A DNA stretch of 64,000 nt. Origin: Rubrivivax sp. (GTDB taxonomy: Bacteria; Pseudomonadota; Gammaproteobacteria; Burkholderiales; Burkholderiaceae_C). Location: positions 124,001 to 188,000 of the forward strand of contig JAIXSE010000018.1 of NCBI GenBank assembly GCA_027484825.1, in the 5' to 3' direction. The first letter of the stretch is position 1, and the number at the start of each line of letters is the position of its first letter. Position numbers and translations under genes: made by a program. The notes under the pieces were generated by a model. It searched no databases. It was not told the origin of the DNA and saw only the letters and a list, made by a program, of their open reading frames with translations. Positions 7,557-16,900 of the stretch are shown piece after piece.

Positions 7557-10373
7557 ATGTCACGACCTGAAGGTTTTCCCAAGCCCGACAAGGGCACCAG
7601 CCCTGCCGACGATCCGATGCTGGATCCGGATGCCACCCGGATCACTCCGGCCGGCATGCCGCTGGACCGCATGCCGCCGATCACGGCGGCGAATCGCGTG
7701 CAGCCTGCTGCTGAACGGGCTGCTGAACCACATGCTGAGCCGTCCGCTGGCTCGTCTGCCGAGCCTTCCGCTGAGGCTCTCCCTTTGACCCTTGCCGTCC
7801 CTGCTGCTGACGCCCAGGGCGAGCTTGGCCGCTCGCACGCGGCGAACCCTTCTTCCGACGCCGCCCCGGCAGCTACCGCTGCGGGCATTACGCCGCCTGT
7901 GACGTCCTCTTCCTCTCCCACATCGTCTGCGGAGATCGCTGCAGACCTCGAGCTGACCACGACGCCTCCGTTGCCGACGGCAGCGCCTGGTCCGAGCCCG
8001 AGCCCGAGCCCGATGCAACAAGGCCTGCCTGACAGCGCCGCGAGTGACGACTCCACCGTGGTGGTGCCCGGGGCGACCTTCAAAGCCATGGCCGCGGCCG
8101 CTGCTGCACGGCCAGCCGCTGGGACGCCTGCAAGCGTGAGCCCAGCCGCCAGCGCCGCGACGACTGCGGCGTCCACGGCGAACCCGTCCGCTGCACCGAC
8201 GCAGCCAGTGGCGCCGTCCGTGTCACCGGCGGCCGCAGCCCAGGGGTCAACGCCCGTGGCCTCGCAGGCCGCCGTGCCCGTTGCACCCCCCGTTGCACCC
8301 ACGGTTGCGCCCTCGGTCGCGCCATCGGTGACGCCCCCTGTTGCGCCGCCCGTGGCTCCCCCCGTGGCCAGCGCTCCGCCGGCCCCGGTTGCCCCGCCCA
8401 GCAAGCCGATCACCCGTCGTTTTGAATCGCCCATCATCAATGAACCGGTGGACGACGACGATGACGACTCCGAATTCGCCGCCACTCATTTCGACCCCTC
8501 GCTGCAGGCTGAAGCCGAAGCCGCTTTCCGTGCCGCGACGCTGCCCGGCGGTCCGCTGACGCCGCCGGTGCCGGTGGTCCGCAGCGGTGCTCCGAGCCCA
8601 CAGGCCGACATGCCGGTGCGCCAGGTCGGCCGCTACGAAATCCGCGAGCGGCTGGGCCGCGGCGGCATGGCCAGCGTCTTCAAGGCGCACGACCCTGGTA
8701 TCGGCCGCGATGTGGCCATCAAGTTCCTGCACGCCTCCCTCTGCGAGGACGAGGAATACCGCGCCCGCTTCCTGCGTGAAGCGCGTGCCTCCGGTGGCCT
8801 GTCGCATCCCAACATCGTCACCGTGCACGATGTGGGCGAGATCGACGGCCGTCCCTACATGGCCATGGAGCTGCTGGACGGCGAGTCGCTGGCCGACGTG
8901 CTGGAACCCGGCAAGGCGCTGCCCATCCGCGATGTGGTGGTCATGGCCATCCAGTTGGCGCGTGCCCTGGACTACTCGCACAAGCGCGGCATCGTGCACC
9001 GGGACATCAAGCCGGGCAACATCGCCCGCTCCAAGGGCACGCTGGACATCAAGGTGATGGACTTCGGCATTGCCCACATGGAGTCCAGCAAGGGAGAGCA
9101 GCGCACCCGCGTGGGCGACGTGCTGGGAACGCCGCAGTACATGTCGCCGGAGCAGATCAACGGCGAGAAGATCGACGGCCGGGCCGACCTGTTTTCGGTC
9201 GGCATCGTCATGTATCAGATGCTCACCGGCCAGCGTCCGTTCACCGGCGATAGCGTCGTGAACCTGGCGCTGAAGATCGCCAAGGAAGAGCCGACGCCGC
9301 TGAACAAGCTGCGTCCCAACATCCCGGCCTCGCTGCGCCGGGTGGTGGACCGTTGCCTGGCCAAGGCGCCGGACGACCGCTTCCCCAGTGGCGCCGAACT
9401 GGCCGATGCGCTGACCCGCGTGCTGGCCGAGATCGACGAGGAATCGCAGGCGGTCGACCGTCCGCGCATCATCCCGCTGCGGGTGAAGTGGACGGCCATG
9501 ATGGCGGCCATCGTGGCGCTGGTGATGGCCGTCACCTGCACCATCATCCTGGACCGCCAGTACAGCGCCATGATGCAGCAGGTGGCCGATTCCGGCGCCG
9601 CGCTGACCCGCTTCATCGCCGTGCAGAACGCCACGCCCGCCCTGGCGGAAGACTGGGTGACGGTGGACGTGCTGCTGGCCGAGATGATGAAGACGCGGGA
9701 CTTCCAGAGTCTCACGCTGTCCGACAAGGACAACATCGTGCGAGCCTCCAGCAATCCCGATGCGGTGGGCAAGCCCTATCAGACCCCCAGCGGCGAAGTG
9801 CTGGGGGAACTGGGCGGCGTCAAGCGCACCCACTATGTGGTCGGGCGCGAGCCGGTGCTGGGCTTCGAGACAGCCATCACCTACAACGACAAGGTGGTGG
9901 GCCATGTGGCGCTGGGCCTGCCGGAGCGTCCGCTGGAAAGCGTCGCCCGCCTGTCCCGCACGCTGATGGCCATCCTGGCGCTGGTCACCGTGCTGGCCGT
10001 GGCCATTGCCATGTATGTGGTGGGCAACTGGTTCTCGCGTCCGATCAAGCTGATGAACGAGGCCCTCGGGGAAATCGCCCGCGGTCGCTATGCGTTCCGC
10101 ATCCGCGAGCAGCGCAAGGATGAATTCGGCCTGCTCTATGCCGCCTTCGACCAGATGGCCCAGGCCCTGCAGGACCGACAGGCCCTGACCGCCGGCCAGA
10201 GCAAGCCCGAGACCATCCGCACCACGGCGGCACTGGCGGCTGCGGCGGCCAAGGGCAAGTCGGCGTCGAAGGAGGGCGGTCGCAGCAGTTCGACCAGCAA
10301 GCCTGGCACCGTGATCAAGACGGACCGGAGTTCCGGTTCCTCGCAGGACCCGTCCAACGGCCGCAATCGCTGA
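7557..10373 (+). CDS. ppkA: PpkA-type membrane Ser/Thr protein kinase of the T6SS
   Basis: Sensor kinase of the threonine phosphorylation pathway that triggers T6SS assembly by phosphorylating the FHA protein, with PppA opposing it. It has 938 residues. An N-terminal low-complexity Ala/Pro/Ser region (about 1-350) includes a PVAP-type repeat. The Hanks kinase domain (about 355-625) has glycine loop GRGGMASVF, the VAIKF lysine, HRDIKPGN near 480 and DFGIAH near 501. It is followed by a transmembrane helix (about 645-668), an extracytoplasmic sensor segment (about 670-800), a second helix (about 802-825) and a HAMP-like region with a charged Ser/Lys-rich tail. The ATG at 7557 is preferred over the TTG just before it. 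The kinase precedes the HAMP-like region, unlike the usual kinase-TM-vWA layout of Pseudomonas PpkA. It lies 11 bp upstream of the deacetylase lipoprotein. Confidence 0.93.
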   Translation: MSRPEGFPKPDKGTSPADDPMLDPDATRITPAGMPLDRMPPITAANRVQPAAERAAEPHAEPSAGSSAEPSAEALPLTLAVPAADAQGELGRSHAANPSSDAAPAATAAGITPPVTSSSSPTSSAEIAADLELTTTPPLPTAAPGPSPSPSPMQQGLPDSAASDDSTVVVPGATFKAMAAAAAARPAAGTPASVSPAASAATTAASTANPSAAPTQPVAPSVSPAAAAQGSTPVASQAAVPVAPPVAPTVAPSVAPSVTPPVAPPVAPPVASAPPAPVAPPSKPITRRFESPIINEPVDDDDDDSEFAATHFDPSLQAEAEAAFRAATLPGGPLTPPVPVVRSGAPSPQADMPVRQVGRYEIRERLGRGGMASVFKAHDPGIGRDVAIKFLHASLCEDEEYRARFLREARASGGLSHPNIVTVHDVGEIDGRPYMAMELLDGESLADVLEPGKALPIRDVVVMAIQLARALDYSHKRGIVHRDIKPGNIARSKGTLDIKVMDFGIAHMESSKGEQRTRVGDVLGTPQYMSPEQINGEKIDGRADLFSVGIVMYQMLTGQRPFTGDSVVNLALKIAKEEPTPLNKLRPNIPASLRRVVDRCLAKAPDDRFPSGAELADALTRVLAEIDEESQAVDRPRIIPLRVKWTAMMAAIVALVMAVTCTIILDRQYSAMMQQVADSGAALTRFIAVQNATPALAEDWVTVDVLLAEMMKTRDFQSLTLSDKDNIVRASSNPDAVGKPYQTPSGEVLGELGGVKRTHYVVGREPVLGFETAITYNDKVVGHVALGLPERPLESVARLSRTLMAILALVTVLAVAIAMYVVGNWFSRPIKLMNEALGEIARGRYAFRIREQRKDEFGLLYAAFDQMAQALQDRQALTAGQSKPETIRTTAALAAAAAKGKSASKEGGRSSSTSKPGTVIKTDRSSGSSQDPSNGRNR

Positions 10374-10384
10374 GCGTCCCCGCC

Positions 10385-11422
10385 ATGAAACTGACCTCCC
10401 TGCAGGGTGCATGCGCGGCGGTGGTTCTTGCGCTGTGTGGCTGCACGTCCACGCCGCCAGCGCAAGCGCCCGCCACCCCCAGCACCCCGGACCAGCCGAC
10501 GCTGCCCGGCCAGGTGCTGGCCCGCAATGACCGATTGATGATCTATGTGCCCACCGGCGGCGATTCGCTGCGTGGGTTGGCGGCCCGCCTGCTGGGCAGC
10601 GAAGACAACGACTGGCAGATCAGCGACGCCAATGGCGGCCTGGCCAAGCTCGAGCCTGGGCAGCCGGTGGTCGTGCCGCTCAAGCCGCAGAACCCGCTGG
10701 GGGTGTGGCCGGGCAGCTATCAGACGGTGCCGGTGCTCTGCTATCACCGCATTGGCACGGTGGGCGGCAAGATGGCCGTGTCCCCGGCGAATTTCAGCGC
10801 CCAGATGGAATGGCTGGTGAAGAACAACTACCGGGTGCTCAAGCTCGGACAGCTCGCCCCCTACCTGGAAGGCAAGCAGCCGCTGCCGGCCCGGTCGGTG
10901 GTGATCACTTTCGATGACGGCTATGAATCGGTCTACCGCTTTGCGTTTCCGGTGCTGAAGAAGCTGGGCCTGCCGGCCACGATGTTTGTCTACACCGATT
11001 TTCTCGGTGCGGGCGATGCACTGACCTGGCCGCAACTGCAGGAAATGTCGGCCTCCGGGCTGATGGACATCCAGTCCCATTCCAAGACCCACCGCAATCT
11101 GATTGAGCGCACGGCCGGCGAGACGGACGATCGCTATGCCCGCAACATCGAGCAGGAAGTCGTGTTCCCCCGCGACATGCTGGAGAAGCGCCTGAGCAAC
11201 TCCGTGCGCCAGTTCGCTTATCCGTATGGGGATGCGAATGAGCTGGTGCTGGATCAACTGACGCGCCAGAAGTTCAATCTGGCGGTGACGGTCAATCCGG
11301 GCGGCAATGCCTTTTTTGCGCAGCCGCTGATGCTGCGTCGCACGATGATCTTTGGGGACCATGATCTGGAAGCCTTCAAGGCCCGGTTGCAGACCAGCCG
11401 CAAGATCGGAGCTGCGCCATGA
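10385..11422 (+). CDS. Lipoprotein polysaccharide deacetylase (NodB domain)
   Basis: A 345-residue lipoprotein (lipobox LALCGC near residues 16-21) that is probably outer-membrane anchored. Residues about 45-105 look like a LysM-like or related wall-binding module (GDSLRGLAARLLG through PGQPVVVPLKPQ). Residues about 115-335 are a NodB/CE4 deacetylase domain with VLCYHRI, TFDDGYES near 174 (metal-binding Asp) and HSKTH near 232 (two metal-binding His). Substrates of this family include peptidoglycan, chitooligosaccharides and exopolysaccharide, and which one applies here is unknown. It sits between ppkA (11 bp gap) and a lipoprotein gene (ATGA overlap), so it is co-transcribed with the T6SS kinase. 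That suggests remodelling of the wall or a polysaccharide around the secretion machine. Confidence 0.85.
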   Translation: MKLTSLQGACAAVVLALCGCTSTPPAQAPATPSTPDQPTLPGQVLARNDRLMIYVPTGGDSLRGLAARLLGSEDNDWQISDANGGLAKLEPGQPVVVPLKPQNPLGVWPGSYQTVPVLCYHRIGTVGGKMAVSPANFSAQMEWLVKNNYRVLKLGQLAPYLEGKQPLPARSVVITFDDGYESVYRFAFPVLKKLGLPATMFVYTDFLGAGDALTWPQLQEMSASGLMDIQSHSKTHRNLIERTAGETDDRYARNIEQEVVFPRDMLEKRLSNSVRQFAYPYGDANELVLDQLTRQKFNLAVTVNPGGNAFFAQPLMLRRTMIFGDHDLEAFKARLQTSRKIGAAP

Positions 11423-12741
11423 ATGCGCGGTCGCAGATCAAGCGCACCGCACTGCCGGTGCTGTGGGTGGGTGCGGCGCTGCTGTCGGCCTGCACGACCA
11501 CGGCCCCGGTCGGCGAACGGGCGCCGGATGCGCCACCGCCGGTGGTCCGTGGCCCGGTCGGTGATTTCGAGCTGGCGCAGTTCCAGCGGGCCAAGGACCT
11601 GGAGCAAAAGGGCCAGTGGGCGGAAGCGGCCTGGGCCTGGGAAGTGCTGACGGTGCTGCGTCCGCAGGAGCCGTCCTACCGGGAGCGGCTGCTGGCGGTG
11701 CAGGGGCAGATCGATGCCGGCGTGGCCGAGCGGATGCAAAAGGCCCAGCAGGCGCAGGCCAAGGGCGACCTGGATGGCGCCACGCAGCACTATCTGTCGG
11801 CGCTGAGCCTGCAACCGGACAACACCAAGGCGGCGGATGCGCTGCGGGCCATCGAGAAGGAACGCAACAAGCGCAGCTACCTGGGCACTCCGTCGCGCAT
11901 CACCTTGCGACGGGCGGCGGAACCCAAGCCGCTGACGCCGGCGCAGGCCAAGGCGGCTGCGGCCAAGGAAGCCCGCGAAGCCAAGGAGGCGGCGGCGCGG
12001 GAGGCGAAAGAGGCCAAGGAAGCGGCGCGGTTGGCGGCGAAGGATGCGGCGAAAGAGTCGTCGAAGGATGTGGCCAAGGATGCGACGAAGGATGGCGGCA
12101 AGGATGGTGTGAAGTCGGCGGCGAAGGGTGAGCCCAAGGGCGATGCAAAGCTCGCGGCCAAGCCGGCTGCCGGTGACGGAACGGCCAAGGACACAGGCAA
12201 GGACGCTGGCAAGGACGCGGTGAAGACCGCGGCCGCAAAGCCTGCGGCCAAGGAAGCGGGCGCTGCCAAGGACGCCACAGCGGATCCTGGTAAGGATGGC
12301 GCGACGGTGTCAGCAGGCAAGGGTGCTGATGCCGCTGGCCGCGTGGCCGGCGCGGGAGCCGGGGCAGCAACTGCTGGGTCCGCGACGGCTGCCGGCTCCG
12401 ACCGCAATGAGCTGGAACACATTGCGATGCTGTCCGCCCAAGGCGAGGTGGATGAAGCCATTGCGTTGCTGGAGCGCCGGTCCGCGCAGGATCGTCGCGA
12501 CCCGTCGGCGCGGCGGCTGCTGGCGGATCTGTATGTGCGCAAGGCCGAGCGCGTCGCCATGACGGATCGTGCCGGCGGCATCAGCTGGCTGCAGAAGTGC
12601 CTGAAGATCGACGGCAAACATCCCCGCGCACTGGCGTTGATGCGGCAGTGGATCGATGCGTCGGCGTCGAACGATACGGGTGGCAGCAAGACGGTGACGG
12701 CAGCGGCACCGGCTGCGCCCGCGGCGCGTTCAGTGCGCTGA
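11419..12741 (+). CDS. TPR-like lipoprotein with Lys/Ala-rich repeat linker
   Basis: A 440-residue lipoprotein (lipobox LLSAC near residue 20). Residues about 45-150 resemble tetratricopeptide helices (DLEQKGQWAEAAWAWEVL, AQAKGDLDGATQHYLSALSLQPDN). Residues about 175-320 are a repetitive Lys/Ala/Asp linker of the form KDAAK/KEA, and about 335-420 is a second TPR-like unit (AQGEVDEAIALLERRSAQDRRDPSARRLLADLY). Its start overlaps the stop of the deacetylase gene. It may be a scaffold spanning the periplasm and peptidoglycan, since such Lys/Ala linkers are common in wall-spanning proteins. The function is inferred. Repeat slippage could change the linker length between strains. Confidence 0.8.
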   Translation: MNARSQIKRTALPVLWVGAALLSACTTTAPVGERAPDAPPPVVRGPVGDFELAQFQRAKDLEQKGQWAEAAWAWEVLTVLRPQEPSYRERLLAVQGQIDAGVAERMQKAQQAQAKGDLDGATQHYLSALSLQPDNTKAADALRAIEKERNKRSYLGTPSRITLRRAAEPKPLTPAQAKAAAAKEAREAKEAAAREAKEAKEAARLAAKDAAKESSKDVAKDATKDGGKDGVKSAAKGEPKGDAKLAAKPAAGDGTAKDTGKDAGKDAVKTAAAKPAAKEAGAAKDATADPGKDGATVSAGKGADAAGRVAGAGAGAATAGSATAAGSDRNELEHIAMLSAQGEVDEAIALLERRSAQDRRDPSARRLLADLYVRKAERVAMTDRAGGISWLQKCLKIDGKHPRALALMRQWIDASASNDTGGSKTVTAAAPAAPAARSVR

Positions 12742-13053
12742 GGCGCCCGCTCGCCAATCTGAGGCGCAGAACTCACCTTCCTTATAGTGCTTGGTGAATT
12801 CAGCCAGGAAACACTGTTGAAAGTCTGGGCTGCTGTCAGCGTGACGCACCAGTAGACAGGTCAGGTGGGGGACGTGTTCGCCCACGTCGGTCGCCGTGGG
12901 AAGGCCTTTCTTGGCGAAACTCTTGATCATCCAGTGCAGGTTGTCTCGGTCGATACGACCGACGTCCGCGCTGGCTGCGACGGAGTTCAGTTCGGTCACT
13001 CAGGCGCGGCGCGAGGCCTGATCCCATCGAAGCCGGAATTGCAGCTCTGCCAA
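12730..13053 (-). pseudogene. Broken DUF6624-like gene
   Basis: Read on the minus strand from a TTG at 13053, a 17-residue piece (ELQFRLRWDQASRRA) ends in TGA at 13002-13000. The same frame continues at GTG 12999 with 89 residues. The pattern DVGRIDRDN...LPTATDVGEHVPHLTCLLVRHAD...PDFQQCFL matches what I remember of DUF6624 (VDxxN, GW-P, VG, WLxVQHADxDPxFQ). The short first piece matches the usual start of that family (ELxxRxxxDQxxR), so the TGA looks like a nonsense mutation. The usual C-terminal segment (LAYLxDRV) is missing, and the frame runs 12 bases into the end of the convergent lipoprotein gene. The family name is from memory. It is probably a relic of an accessory gene. Confidence 0.5.
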
Positions 13054-13072
13054 TCAGGCAGGTTCAGTAAGG

Positions 13073-13303
13073 GTGCGGGAGGCATCCACTGGCACATCAC
13101 GCCCTATGCGTGCTCGGGATGAGCATCCCGCCAGCGTGCTGCGCCATCGCAGCGACTGCGCCAGAGGCGGTGTCGGCATTCGATGCGTCCACAGTGACCG
13201 CAAAAAGGGGCGCGCCGCGCACGTCGCGGTTGATCCACGAGGTTTGGGAAATGGGACAGCGCCCTTCGTAGCGCCTCGCAAAGACGCACGAGTATCCCCC
13301 ATC
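13073..13303. repeat. Probable dispersed intergenic repeat with hairpin
   Basis: This gene-free stretch has overlapping open frames on both strands, none with convincing coding character. It contains a perfect 7-bp hairpin (CGGGATG, AG, CATCCCG at 13115-13130) followed by palindromic GCGCCATCGCAGCGACTGCGCC. The conceptual peptides resemble spurious proteins often annotated from intergenic repeats in related GC-rich genomes. That impression is from memory. Its right edge coincides with a sharp fall in GC content and with the uncertain start of the next gene. No transposase is visible. Confidence 0.4.
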
Positions 13304-13304
13304 C

Positions 13305-13997
13305 TTGCGCAAAACGCGCTGTTATCTCGAAACTCATGATGAGTACGAGGGGGAGTATTGCCATATTGAAGTCAGCGAGGTTGAACGCAAGACAGTCATC
13401 CTGTGCTATTTCGCGAGCGACCCCCATTCATTAACGTCCGCATTTTCATCCTTATGCGGGGTCGTAATGGGTTTTTTCTACGAGACGATATCGGAGGGGG
13501 ATCGCAAAAGGTTCGACCTGGATCGAAGCGATCAATGGTTGCCTTTGGCTGTTCCTTCGCGTCAATGGGTCATCGAACGTGATACCGAAACGTTTATTCG
13601 TTTACTTCGCTTGTATGGAAGGAAGAAGGAGCCAGGTGATCCAGATGCTCATTTTGAGCGGGATTTTCATTTCCATTGGAATAATCGCGATTTTGTCGTC
13701 CATGCTAGGGCGGGTATTCAACTGCAAGATTTTGACGGACGTCAGTTTGGCGACCTGATCGATCTTCGGCCTGATGAGCCTATAGCTACTTATAGAGTAT
13801 GGGCTGTTTGGGAACTGGTAGGCAATAGCTTCAATCGCCGCTTTGGCATTGAATGTCGAGAGGCGGAGTTCTTCAGCGCTCTGCGATACGCGCTCCTTCA
13901 GTTGAATCTGCGCCGCTCCCATCAGGGGGGCTGTGGCGACACCCCCCCGGTGGGACGGGTGGTGCTAAAAGTTTCTGACAAGGTGGAGGTGGTATGA
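13305..13997 (+). CDS. Hypothetical protein, coupled to the RTX gene, AT-rich
   Basis: About 230 residues, no signal peptide or membrane helix, family not recognised. It looks folded and genuine (for example DFHFHWNNRDFVVHARAGIQL and WELVGNSFNRRFGIECREAEFF). The only in-frame start near the left edge is a TTG at 13305 without a clear ribosome binding site. Coding character already exists from there on, so the real 5' end may have been lost at the repeat junction. The next in-frame ATG would discard about 50 residues. Base composition is much lower in GC than the flanks. The stop overlaps the ATG of the RTX gene (ATGA), which implies a functional partnership such as immunity protein, chaperone or activator. 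Confidence 0.65.
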   Translation: MRKTRCYLETHDEYEGEYCHIEVSEVERKTVILCYFASDPHSLTSAFSSLCGVVMGFFYETISEGDRKRFDLDRSDQWLPLAVPSRQWVIERDTETFIRLLRLYGRKKEPGDPDAHFERDFHFHWNNRDFVVHARAGIQLQDFDGRQFGDLIDLRPDEPIATYRVWAVWELVGNSFNRRFGIECREAEFFSALRYALLQLNLRRSHQGGCGDTPPVGRVVLKVSDKVEVV

Positions 13998-16900
13998 CCT
14001 ATCTCACCCTTGATGAGGCTATAGCGGAGCTTCAAAAAAACCCTGACAAATATTCAACGCCTGATTCATTGGTGGAGCTTGTGCGCAGATTGGATGCGAC
14101 CAATTCCTACGGTAACGTTACGCTCCTATATAGTGGGCTGGCGATTCAAGGTGTGTCCGCCGCGGATCTGGTGAAAGCTCTGGAGGTAAGCGGACAAAAT
14201 ATTCGGATTGTTGACAATACGGATGCGGCGAAATTTTTGTCCTCGGCTGCGTTTGAAAATGCATGGGCGAATGCTTTTGGTGTTTCAACTGCTGACTTTA
14301 ACTCGGCCAGTAGTAGTTTTGATGCTAGAAAGGCACTTTATCACCCGACCACAGGTCCTTGGGCTGAGGTTTCGCGGCGATTTGTCGACGCAACAGAAGG
14401 CGAGGTGAGGACGATCACCGGCGGTGCAATTGCCGACAGGGTGTTTGGGAAAACAGAAATTCCCCAGGCACTGGGTAACGAGAAAATTACATTCATCGAT
14501 GGGATACCGCGCGCGGATCTGCAGGCGCGCGGATTTGATGACGCTTTCAAAGCGATTAGTGCGCAATCAGAAATATATACCACGGAAATTCGGTTTGCGG
14601 TCGATGGTAAAGGGGATTTAGTCCGCGCACCTCTTATCGATGGAGACGGCAAGGTATTCGCTGAAGTCCCCCGCGTCGACGCCACCGACTTCTTCGCCGC
14701 CACCGGCATCGCCAGCAAAGACCCCATCGTGGTGTTCGAGGACTACCGCAACGGCGCCAACTATCCACCTGACCATCCCCCACCCAAGCTGGAATCCCAC
14801 CGCGAAGGTGCCGAGATCCTCCAGGAGATCAAAGACCATTACATCGAGCAGTCCAAGCTGACAGGTCCAGAGCATGCGGCCCTTCGCGCGGCGGCTCTGC
14901 GCACGCTCGACAAACTCGGCTGGGCCGGTGATCTCATCGGTCTGGGTCTGGTGGCGGCCGAAGCGAATGCCGCCATCGAACAGGGGGACAACGAACGTGC
15001 AGCCTCCCTGCTCAGCCGCTGGCTGGCGGAGTTTGCCGGTGGTCTGGCTTCAGGTGCCGCCGCCGCGAAACTCGTGGGCGCTGCATTGGCGCCGCTGTAT
15101 CTCATGGGTCCGGCGGGTGCCATTGCCGCTGGTTCGCTCACTCTGCTGGCCGGTGTCGCGGGCGGCGTGCTGGGCGGGGCGGCCGCCGGCGAGGCCGCGG
15201 ACGCCATGCTCGCGGCGGTGAAGCGTTACTTCGGCGAAGCCAGCACCACCGTTTCGCCGCTGATATTGGATCTTGATGGCGACGGGGTCACAACGCTGGC
15301 ATTGCCCACTGCGGCGGTCTACTTCGATCTCGATCACAACGGATTTGCCGAGCGGACGGGTTGGGTTGCACCGACCGACGGTCTGCTGGTGCTCGACCGC
15401 AACCACAACGGCCAGATCGATTCAGGCGCCGAGCTCTTTGGCAATCACACACGATTGGCCGACGGGCGCAAGGCCGCCAATGGGTTTGAAGCGCTTGCCG
15501 CTTTTGATGCCAACACTGACGGCCAGATCAATTCGGCTGACGCGGTGTTTGACCAACTGAGGATATGGAAGGACACAAACTCCAACGCAGTCGTGGACGA
15601 CGGTGAGCTCCTCTCGCTTTCCGATGCCAACGTCGCCTCCATGGGGCTTCAGTACTTCTCGGGATGGAACCCGGATGCCTCTGGCAACGTTCATCGCCAG
15701 CAGGGCTTCTATCGGACGACTGAGGGCCGGTCCATGAATCTTGACGATGTCTGGTTCAACACCGATCCCTCCAAAAGCATTGTGTTGGTCCATTACGAGA
15801 CAACGCCAGACATCCAGGCACTGCCGGACCTCCCATCGGTTGGCAATGCCCTGTCCCTGCATCAGGCCATGGCCGCCGACAAGAGCGGTCATCTTCAGGC
15901 GCTCGTGCGGCAGTGGATCTCATCCCCTGCCCAGCGGGCCGAGTTGATTCACGACATCGTTCAGGGCTGGACGGGTGTTGCCTCGCTGGATCCACTTTCG
16001 CGAGGTAAGTTCATTGACGCCCGCCATCTCTCGACGGTCGAAACCGTGTTGGGTCTGGAGTTCCTGCAAGAGTCGGGTGCATCACACGTGCCCGGGGAGG
16101 CCGCCAGCGTATCGCTGGAGCGGGCCTACGATCGGATCGTGGATTTCGTGACAGAACGGCTTCAGACGCAGGTGGACTTCCCCAATGTGCTCGGACGTTT
16201 GAAGGTGACAGTGGCGCCCGACCTCTCTCTCCAATGGGATGTCAGCCAGATCAGAACCTTCTGGCAGGCCGAATGGGCGTCGGATACCAGCCCCGACCAT
16301 GCCGCGGTCCGAGCGCGTATGGCCAGCTTTTTCCGATCCCTTGAGGGGGGCGGGGAGGCTGCCGCAGCGGTCGGCATTGCGCTTGCCACCCCCGATGCAG
16401 CCAGTCCAGCCGACCTTCAAGAGGCGTTGCAGCACCAGGGGCGCGAGCTTGTCCGCGGCTCGGAGTGGAGGGACGTCCTCTACTACCAGCATTGGAGTGC
16501 AGCGGTGGCCGTGTATGGCGGGGCCGGCAATGACTCCATCCATGGCAGTCACTTCAACGACCTGCTGTTCGGCGGCGAGGGCGACGACGCGATCTACGCA
16601 CCGAATGGAAACAATGTCATCGCGGGTGGCAAAGGGAACGACTGGATGCTGTCCCGAGGAGGGAATGACCTGTTCATCGTGAATGCCCAGGAGGGGAGGG
16701 ACACGATCGGGGACGGATCCAGCAGCGCAGCAACCGGCCTCGACACACTCCGCTTCGGCGTCGGTATCGAGGCCGACCGCCTCACGGTCAGATGCGTTGG
16801 CGATGGACTCGAGTTGAGCTGGGGGACCGACGATGCCGTGCTGGTGGACGGACTCTGGCTCAATCCTGAGGTGCTGGAGCGCGTCGAGTTCGCCGATGGC

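Noticed and set aside
13073-13427. Small frames on both strands around the repeat as genes
   Set aside because: They overlap one another, have Arg/Ser/Pro-rich shadow composition and lack ribosome sites. A dispersed repeat explains the block better.
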